From assembly GCA_963971575.1 (NCBI GenBank), contig OZ020625.1, positions 26,003,253 to 26,067,252 on the forward strand: DNA of 64,000 nucleotides, read 5' to 3'. This stretch comes from Liopterus haemorrhoidalis. Lineage: Eukaryota; Arthropoda; Insecta; Coleoptera; Dytiscidae. The notes beneath the pieces were generated by a model. It was not told the DNA's origin. It did no database searches and was given only the letters and a program-made list of their open reading frames with translations. The stretch's first letter is position 1; each line of letters starts with the position of its first letter. Position numbers and translations under genes: made by a program. Below are positions 56,404-64,000 of this stretch, one piece after another.

Positions 56404-58439
56404 CTATGATCTATTTCAAAGTAGAAAAATGTGTGTAAGAAGATAGGAGCTGTTTGTCCTTGCTTCGGATTGGATACAACAATGCCCGATGGCGGCGCTA
56501 CGAGCGCTGTGAACAGCTGATTGAAACGAGTAATGTGAAAGTTGTCCATATTTGTTTACATGTTAAATCATCGATTTGCAATGGATAATAAACAGCTATC
56601 CTTATTAAATTATTTAATTTTTTTAAGTGCAACACCTTCTTCTAGGTGTGTAGTTGAAGGAGAAGAGTTGTTAAACGCCGGAAATCTTATGTTGTGCGGA
56701 ATTTTGGACAAAAATGATGAGCATGTCGACATATGTGGGTTATGTTTACAAACAAGCAGTTTGAGAACACCACCTCACGAAGTCACTGGGAAATTAAAAT
56801 TTAGTAATGATGTTGAAGTTTTAAATATGTCCTGCACATGTAAAGCAGGAACTACATGCAAACACATTTCAGCTATCCTATTATTTTGTGCCAGGTGGTT
56901 AACAAACCAAAATGAAAGAAGCCAAGATCAGGGCATTGATTGATTGTGAAATATTTGATTTATCTTTTTTTTGTGTGGTTTCTGTTGGTTTTACTTTTTG
57001 TTCCAGAAACAATATATTGAGTATGGAAATATTAACCAGCACAGATTTAAAATGCCTGTGGTCTACTTTTAAGAAACCTGTCTTACAACAGTATGAACCG
57101 AAACCTCTGTTAGAAACTCCTTGCCTAAATAAATTGATTAAAAACAAAAGCAGGCACTGAAAATTCAGTGAAAATGTATTAGAAAAGCTGCGTACAGAAT
57201 TTGAGACCGCTTGCCCTAATTCTGCATTAAAATTACCCGGGTAGATATTTAATTATGTTCGAGAAGGATTTTTATAATTTAGTGTTTGTTTTTTATTTAA
57301 TTTGTTTAATAAATACTAGTTTGTTATTATCACTTCCACAACACCAAATTTATTAACAGTTCACAAATTGTTTCTCATTTGGAAAATAGTGGAAGTAAAT
57401 ATTTTTGTTACTTCCTTTTCTAGAGTGACAGCCAAACACACACCAATTTGTGTTATAATAACTCATTATAACATAAAGTAATATAAAAAAGAATAATAAT
57501 TGCTATCAAAAGTTAATATAACAAACAAACTGCAACACTAACTTTTAAAAGCAATACAAACTACACGAGAAAACACATGTAAACCAGATGTAAACAATAA
57601 ACTATTACTCGTTTCGCTTAGTTCAGTTATAGTCCGCTTGGCGTCACTTCATAGCGCTGTTGAGCCCAATTGGTTTAGATCGACATCCCTATTACACTGT
57701 AAAAATATTATTTTTATTCCAAGTTGACAGATGTTCAGTGTCGTACATTGGAAATATATATTATTTATATTATTTAATTTTTCTCATATATTTTGTTATT
57801 ATTTACATATTTAGACTTTTATTTATATACTTGGCGTAGATTTTATGGAGAAAATTCTCCACGTAATTTGTTTTTACGCAGTTATATATATTTTAGGTTA
57901 TCTGACATATAAATATTTTTTGACACTTGACAATTAACATATCAAGAGAGAGGACTAATGTGAGGCCAAAAGACTGCCCAGCTGATAGTGCCCAAAGAAG
58001 AAGTTATTGATATAAGTTTTAGACCTTCATATATACATATATTTTTTATTTTTATTTACAATAATTATTTAAATAAGAAACTTTTGCTCTGAAGATATAT
58101 TGTTTGTTTTATTGCTTTGTTTAAACTCTTTTAGCCAAATCTCTCTTTTTATATATAGTACATAATTTTTAAAATTAATATTTTTTTAACTTTTTCAAAT
58201 TTCCCATTAAACTGAATTTATGTCGTATAACAACGTAAGTGTATTATCTGCCTTGTTTATTTCAATATCTTATTAACCTTTTATATATTAAAAAAAAAAA
58301 TCACTTGCTAACCCAGTTGCTACGCCCATGCCCTAGTTGTAACTTATTTTAAATTTCCCGCTATACTGTATTTGATCAGTGTAAATCGTACTCAGTTCGC
58401 AGCGCTATCTACTTTTTTCTACTTTGAAATAGACCATAG
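56404..58439 (+). mobile_element. TIR element carrying a SWIM-domain gene
   Basis: CTATGATCTATTTCAAAGTA (56404) and its complement (ending 58439) match over 26 bp with one mismatch, then continue weakly. The SWIM gene lies 150 bp inside the left end. No target duplication is clear. It could be coincidence that the gene is inside, but the size and position fit a transposon with cargo. Confidence 0.55.
56581..57160 (+). CDS. SWIM zinc-finger protein, possible transposon gene, 2 exons
   Basis: Exons 56581-56894 and 57007-57160 (TGA); GT..AG intron of 112 bp, phase 2, 155 residues if ATG 56581 is the start. CTCKAGTTCKHISAIL is a SWIM motif (C-x-C-x-n-C-x-H), thought to bind DNA or protein. After the join comes STDLKCLWSTFKKPVLQQYE, a segment I associate with SWIM proteins that continue into a YqaJ-like nuclease. 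No such nuclease is present. Codons stay open for 27 more triplets after TGA and look protein-like (FSENVLEKLRTEFETACPNS), so the stop may be a mutation. An AATAAA lies near 57310. An alternative 5' acceptor (TTCTTCTAG, 56645) could remove the first 21 codons. Confidence 0.55.
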
Positions 58440-58603
58440 TGTTGATTTTTTGTTAAAACGTCGATAGATACATTTTCATAAAATAAAAATGTACTGTGCT
58501 TAAATTAACCTGTTCCCTGTTAGCATATTGACAGCTGAATACTAGACAATTCAGCCTTATTGCCTTGTATTACAGCGCCGCCAATGGTAATGTCACTTCT
58601 CAA
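58440..58603. mobile_element. family G MITE, truncated copy G3
   Basis: Lacks the first 95 bp; begins exactly where the SWIM element ends. Confidence 0.75.
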
Positions 58604-58940
58604 TAGAATAGATGGTTCATGTACAGTTTAAATGATTCTTCCCCCTAAGTACTATCCATGTAAATTTTACCTTAATACTTCTCTGTACCGATTTTAAATC
58701 AGACAAGACAATATTGAATTTAAATATTTGGTAAAATATGCATTTCCTTAACAGTTTTTATAATCAATTTATGTATATTGGAAGCTGAAAAGTATAACGA
58801 CTATTTTTTGCACTTTTTGAAACTTAAACCGTTATTATTTCTAGGACGACTGATATAGGTCAAATCAAGAAGTAAGAGTACATATAGCATCACTACGGAG
58901 TCGAGATTAATCAAATTAAGACAGTTGTCAAAGAAATGTA

Positions 58941-59325
58941 AAGTCTGTTCCAAATGGTTAGGCGGAACTAGATTTTGCAGTCTAGTTACTTTCATCGTTT
59001 AAATCGTGCTTTTCGGCCGTTTTGTTTAAGCTTTGTAAATCATACTTACAACAAACATTTTTTTGTTAAGGTTAATATCATTTTCTTTATATTTTGATTT
59101 TTTTTGTCTTTCTTAATACAAATTTCCCATTTATTTATTTATTTTTTTATTAAAATATGTGAAAAAAATAATTTAATGTCATTCGTTTCCATGGTTTCAT
59201 TGTTGGAATTTAAATTTTGACATTCCAACGTAAAAAATGAAATTACCCAAGCAAGGTCCCTTCTCGTGACAACCTAAAAGAACGAAATTCCCATTTAGTT
59301 CCGCCTAACCGTTTGAAACAGACTG
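58941..59325. mobile_element. family E MITE, copy E4
   Basis: AAGTCTGTTCCAAATGG to AAACAGACTG, TA on both sides. Confidence 0.88.
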
Positions 59326-59470
59326 TATATTATAATCAGGGGCGCAGGAAGCGGGTTCAAGCCCTGGTAAAAGAATCATTCCCCATCCGAGAATATAATA
59401 ATCCCCCCCCCCCCCATCCCTAGGAACGATAATTAGAAGCTCGAGGATAGATAAAAAAAAACTGCGCGTA

Positions 59471-59577
59471 CAGGCTATTCCAAACGATTAGGCGGAACTA
59501 AATAGAAATTTTGTTCTTTTCGGTTGTCACGAAAAGGGATGTTGCTTGGGTTATTTCGTGTTTCAGGCACACAAAAC
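59471..59577. mobile_element. family E half copy, E5
   Basis: CAGGCTATTCCAAACGATTA to GGGTTATTTCGTGTTTC; other end absent. Confidence 0.7.
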
Positions 59578-60165
59578 AATGCACACTAATATGAATCGAA
59601 ATATCCTTGACATTTTTGATCCAATTCTTTTTTTGAAATATTGAATTTTTTGTATTGTAAAAAAATTAATTATTTTTTCAAATTTAAGTCAAGTTCCGAT
59701 ATGAAGGACCTTGAAACAAATATTAACGAATACAAATTATTTTTTAAAGATCTTTATTTTGACACGATTTTTATAAAACATTTTTCAAAAATGTCGTCTC
59801 TCGTCGTGAATTTCCCAAGTGACAACAAATCGTGCTGCTTTACTGACTCAGTATTATAATTCACTATTATTTTGAGTAAAAATGTATTGTAAAAATATTG
59901 AATTTCCATAAAAATTATCAGTAAATTTATATCTATAATGTTTTCGGCAAGCCTACATTTTTTACCGGGGAGAGGGGATTTTTTTTTGTAACCCGGGGAT
60001 CCCCCCTTTTATATAACCAAGGCCGCTGCTTGTAATTACAGAGCCCCGGGCAAAGATTAAATGCGTGCCCCATCAAAAATACACATTAATTTTTGATTAC
60101 ACCATTAATTAACAAACAAAAAACAAATAATAATAAATAAAAATTATAACACTTACAAATTACTA
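59578..60165. other. unassigned; C-runs and possible hAT end
   Basis: Nothing coding recognised. The C-run at 59403-59416 just upstream follows CAGGGGCGCAGGAAG (59338), a possible hAT left end. Confidence 0.4.
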
Positions 60166-60288
60166 TACTAGCGTCGGCGAATCAGTGCAGTTACGTCACA
60201 ATACGAAACAAACGAATGTATTGTTTGGAACAATGCAATTGTTTGTTACGTCGTGTGACGTAACTGCACTGATTCGCCGACGCTAGTA
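60166..60288. mobile_element. foldback MITE, 123 bp, 36 bp arms
   Basis: TACTAGCGTCGGCGAATCAG through GTTACGTCACA and its exact complement. The inside also contains pairing CGAATGTATTG/CAATGCA text. Confidence 0.85.
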
Positions 60289-60307
60289 GTAGCTCTAATA
60301 TGCAAAA

Positions 60308-60400
60308 AATTTATGTGAAGTGTGAATTTTCATACAATACAGAGTTTTGTAGGTAATTTAATAAGAAGTGTAAGAAGCCAGCAGAATACTAGATTTCTAT
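60308..60400 (-). mobile_element. family A 3'-end fragment
   Basis: TATGTGAAGTGTGAATTTTC with a degenerate sub-terminal repeat GAGTTTTGTAGGTA. Confidence 0.55.
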
Positions 60401-60627
60401 GACAATATTTTTTCCAGGGCTTCGAACCGGAACTGAACCAAAAACCGAAAAAAAAAACGTTATTTTTGTAGGAACGAAAACCGGAACTGAACCGGAAAAA
60501 AAATATCGGTTTAATTCGGTTCAGATAATGTTTATGGGAGTGAATATAAAATATATTTTATTTAAGATTATTTTTTAAACTGATAAGCGCTTTTATTATT
60601 TCGTGGGGGGCGGTTGAACGCCCAGAC

Positions 60628-60916
60628 CAGCGGTTCCCAAACTTTTTTGACCTTATGAAAAAAAAAACATTTATTTACAAAACCTATTTTATTTTAAAGC
60701 AGTAGCTTTATAGTAATAAAGAGTAATAAATAGTAATAAAGAATATAGTATAGTAATAAAGAGCACAAATACACACTATTGTAGTGATTAACTGACGTAA
60801 AAAAAAAATAATATGTACAAAAAAAATCTTTTTTGTTTTTACAATTTTTTTCGCGACCCGGCAAATTTTTTCTGCGACCCGGTGCCGGGTCGCGACCGAC
60901 ACTTTGGAAAACGCTG
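60628..60916. mobile_element. hAT MITE, 289 bp
   Basis: CAGCGGTTCCCAAACT to CTTTGGAAAACGCTG with a perfect 8 bp duplication gcccagac (60620-60627 and 60917-60924). Confidence 0.92.
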
Positions 60917-60919
60917 GCC

Positions 60920-62790
60920 CAGACAATTTTTTGAATGGCATAATTTACATTATTTGTGAAAATTGTAAAATAAAAAAAATCACAACTCAAAAATGGTTAG
61001 AGATACAGTCTGTTTCAAACGCTTAGGCGGAACTAAATGGGAATTTCGTTCTTTTAGGTTGTCACGACAAGGGACCTTGCTTGGGTTATTTCATTTTTCA
61101 AGTTGGAATGTCAAAATTTAAAATTACAACAATGAAACCATGGAAACGAATGACCTATGTCAAAATTAAATTATTTTTTTATATATTTTAATGACAAAAA
61201 AATAAATAAATGGTAAATTTGTATTAAGAATGACACAAAAAATCAAAATATAAAGAAAATGACATTTTAAAATGATATTAACCTTAACCAAAAATGTTTA
61301 TTGTAAGTATGATTTACAAAGCTTAAACAAAACGGTCGAAAAGCACGATTTAAACGATGAAAGTAACTAGATTGCAAAATTTAGTTCCGCTTAACCGTTT
61401 GGAGCAGACTGTAGGGACCAGCGGTTTTTTTGGATTCCTTGTAGTTTATTTAGTCTAGAAGAAAATTGGGGCTCTAATCGTTTAATGCGTTTTGAGATTG
61501 TGACAATTTTTTTTTATGGCATAATTTACATAATTTGTGAAAATTGTGAGTTTAAAAAAATCACAACTCAAAAACAACCTGACGCTAGAATATTTGGATT
61601 CCTCGTAGTTTATTAAAAAAATTTGAGGCTATGACAAATTTTAATATCGCATGGATATATCTCAAAAACGAAATGCAATAAACACCTGTGGTTGAAATTT
61701 TTGAAATCTTGAGGTCCTAATTTACTTGTAACCAGATTTTGAAAAAAAAAAATTATTTGAATTTTTAAATTTTTTAATTTTTTTTTTTGAAAATTTTGAA
61801 AATTACTAAACTAAAAAATGATTAGGGATATAAATGTTCGGCTTGAAATTTTAAAATTCTACTACACTGTTTAGTCTAAGAAAAAAAATGGGCTTAAATA
61901 AACATATTATTAAGTTTTGTAGGGGCAGTAATCCAAAATCCTTAAAAATGGCCAAAAATCGGAAAAATCGTAATGGGTAGACTTAAAAAAAATCGTGATT
62001 TTGAAGTAAAAAATTTTTGTCTCCAATTTTATTGAAAATTGGTACAAATATGTATTTTTAGTCAGAGATCAAGAAAATTTGGTCCATTTTGAAGTTTGGG
62101 CAGAAGTTTTGGAATTATAGGCAAAAAACTGACGTAAATCAGCTCTAACTCAAAAACTAGGAAAGCATGAATTTTTTAAATAGTTTTTTCATAATCCTCA
62201 CTCCAAAATTAGCTTAAAACTATATTTTGGGTAAAATCGGAGTCAAAAAAATTTTGGCCAAAATTTTCAAAATTTTGGAAGAATTTTTTTTTTTTTATTT
62301 TTGTTCGAAAATTGGTATACTTATATATTTTTAGCCTTAGATCACAAATTTATGGTCAGTTTTGAGTTAGGGTCTAAAATTTTGACATTTTCGGCAAAAA
62401 AAGTAAAAAAAAGACAGTCCACAAAAAGGCACAGAACCGATGAAATGTTAAATTACTGCCCCTTTTCTTAATCTTTATAAACTAATACTTACGTCTTATC
62501 TATCATCTATATCAGCGGTTCCCAACCTGTGCTCCGCAGAGTCCTTACTGCTCCGCGTGCACTTTTCAGGGACTCCGCAGCCGTTCCAGGAAATAAAATA
62601 AATAAAAATTGAAAAAATCAAAAGTATTAGAAATAAAAAACAGAATCAAAATAATAAAACTGGAAATGACATTCTGAAAGAAAATTGGCCAAGTTGTATG
62701 TATGTCCAAGTGATTTCTGACTCTAGCCCAGAGGCGAATTAAGCGGTTGGCGGACTGGGCGGCCGCCCGGGGCTTATGAAGCCGGGCCTC
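60920..62790. repeat. dispersed AT-rich repeat J, copy J2
   Basis: Second copy of 31855-33235, longer because of E6 and an extra internal repeat unit. It runs through the same hAT-like end CAGCGGTTCCCAACCTG (62515) and the same partial GC-rich MITE. Confidence 0.75.
61006..61411. mobile_element. family E MITE, copy E6
   Basis: Clean insertion: TA + CAGTCTGTTTCAAACGC ... GGAGCAGACTG + TA, interrupting repeat J. This copy best defines the family ends. Confidence 0.92.
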
Positions 62791-62900
62791 TCGAAGTCTA
62801 TATACAAATGTTTCCATTCTATTTAAAATAATAGGGTGCCCATTTTAATTTTACCGCCCAGGCCCCAAGGCAACGCTGTCTACGAAATCCTTAAAAGATA

Positions 62901-63750
62901 AAAATTTATGTGAAGTGTGAATTTTCACACATTTCAGGGTTTTGCAGGTATTTAGTAAGTGAACGATGATTATTTGGGATGCCAAAACAAATTTTATATT
63001 AAAATATTTTTTTTGTTAATTTTAATTCGAACGCCTAATACCATTATTTAGGTTTCTAAATATGTGCAGTATTTTTTTTATATAGCAAGGTTCATTAAGA
63101 ATTTTAAAAATTGCGCCTATGGCTTCCATTGGTTGTTATAAGTTCCACCCCTCTGATTTCGTGTACATTGAAACAGAATTAAATTATAATTTAAACAATT
63201 TCCACTGGTTATTAAATTTACGCTTTTAAAAATTAAATGCAACATTTGCCAAAATATAACTAGAATTTTGAAAAAATAATTTAAACAATACAATAATTTA
63301 AAAAAAAACAAAAAATAATATTGTCTCTTCTCGCAGGGTTCGATCCCCTTCGGATCGAGTTACTTGGGTGAAACGCCAGCGTCAAAACTACTACACCAGC
63401 ATACACGTTCCATTGTAACGTGTTACAAAGCTATAACTTGTGTACATTATTAGTCAAAAACCACAAAAAATGCGTTTTTATCCAAAAACGTAATCTGATC
63501 AAAAATTCCTGTTGTACTATTCCGGTTCACACCAATGTACATTACTTAGAATTTTTTCAGATTTTTAGTTTAAACCATCTGGGCTACAGGGTGTGGGACA
63601 AACATTTTTTTGCACAATTTTGGCAAAAATTGCTTCAAAATAATTTATTTTGCAAAAATAAAAATTTGATCGTTAATCCACGTACCAAGGGCTTTTATTT
63701 GATAACCTACTCAGAAATATAAAAAGAATTTTTTTTTTCGATGAGTTCAT
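62901..63750 (-). mobile_element. family A Helentron-like element, copy A7, cut by E7
   Basis: Reverse orientation, 3' hairpin at 62908, tRNA-like module, body up to the family E insertion at 63750. The 5' end is outside the window. Confidence 0.7.
63331..63400 (-). other. tRNA-Glu-like module in A7
   Basis: Minus strand: CTGGTGTAGTAGTTTTGACG, CTGGCGTTTCACCCAAG, GGGGATCGAACCCTGCG. Confidence 0.55.
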
Positions 63751-63751
63751 A

Positions 63752-64000
63752 CAGTCTGTTTCAAACGCTTAGGCGGAACTAAATGGGAATTTCGTTCTTT
63801 TAGGTTGTCACGACAAGGGACCTTTCTTGGGTTATTTAATTTTTTACGTTGGAATGTCAAAATTTAAAATTACAACAATGAAACCATGGAAACGAATGAC
63901 CTATGTCAAAATTAAATTATGTTTTTATATATTTTAATGACAAAAAAATAAATAAATGGGAAATTTGTATTAAGAATTACACAAAAAATCAACATATAAA
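63752..64000. mobile_element. family E MITE, copy E7, truncated by window edge
   Basis: TA + CAGTCTGTTTCAAACGC at 63750-63768; nearly identical to E6 as far as it goes. Confidence 0.88.

Noticed and set aside
62566..62817. 83-codon minus-strand frame starting METFVYRLREARLHKPRAAA
   Set aside because: Reads through the GC-rich MITE and repeat J; no family.
1..64000. CRISPR array, bacterial operon or phage
   Set aside because: Regular repeats here are minisatellites without spacers; introns and transposons show an animal genome.

Overview
This is an AT-rich, transposon-saturated stretch of an animal nuclear genome, most likely an insect. Host genes have spliceosomal introns, the transposon set (mariner DD34D/DD41D, Tc1, hAT, piggyBac, PIF/Harbinger-like, Jockey-group LINE, GTCY-microsatellite Helentron-like elements) is typical of insects, and one short run of the insect telomere motif (CCTAA)n is present. 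The insect order cannot be fixed from the sequence alone.

Only two host genes can be read end to end. They converge. UBLCP1 (+, four exons, 33736-44277, 319 codons plus stop) encodes the ubiquitin-like-domain CTD phosphatase that acts on the nuclear proteasome. A divergent SLC35-type nucleotide-sugar-transporter-like membrane protein (-, six exons, 48309-56235, 391 codons plus stop) lies opposite it. All exon phases and splice sites in both genes are coherent, although every large intron is packed with transposons. A third, smaller gene (+, 56581-57160, SWIM zinc finger) lies inside a 2 kb inverted-repeat element and is probably transposon cargo.

Layout: 1-7550, nested hAT elements, a 5'-truncated LINE and a hAT element filled with tandem repeats. 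8.3-21 kb, Helentron-like families A and B with stacked insertions and an 0.8 kb inverted duplication. 21-33 kb, MITEs of several target-site types and a near-perfect 71 bp-arm hairpin. 33.7-44.3 kb, UBLCP1. 44.4-48 kb, two hAT elements inserted one after the other at the same target. 48.3-56.2 kb, the transporter. 56.4-58.4 kb, the SWIM element. 58.4-64 kb, MITEs and a second copy of an AT-rich repeat first seen at 31.9 kb.

The least expected signals are these. (1) Family A elements (seven informative copies) carry tRNA-like modules always in the same place and orientation, but of at least four different tRNA identities. (2) Family B elements are interrupted at the same TATATA in three of five copies that keep that leader. 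(3) A TIR element family carries a THAP exon at one end and a SWIM-type protein's first exon at the other, and a separate TIR element carries a SWIM gene. I could not run any database search; family names rest on motifs I recognise.
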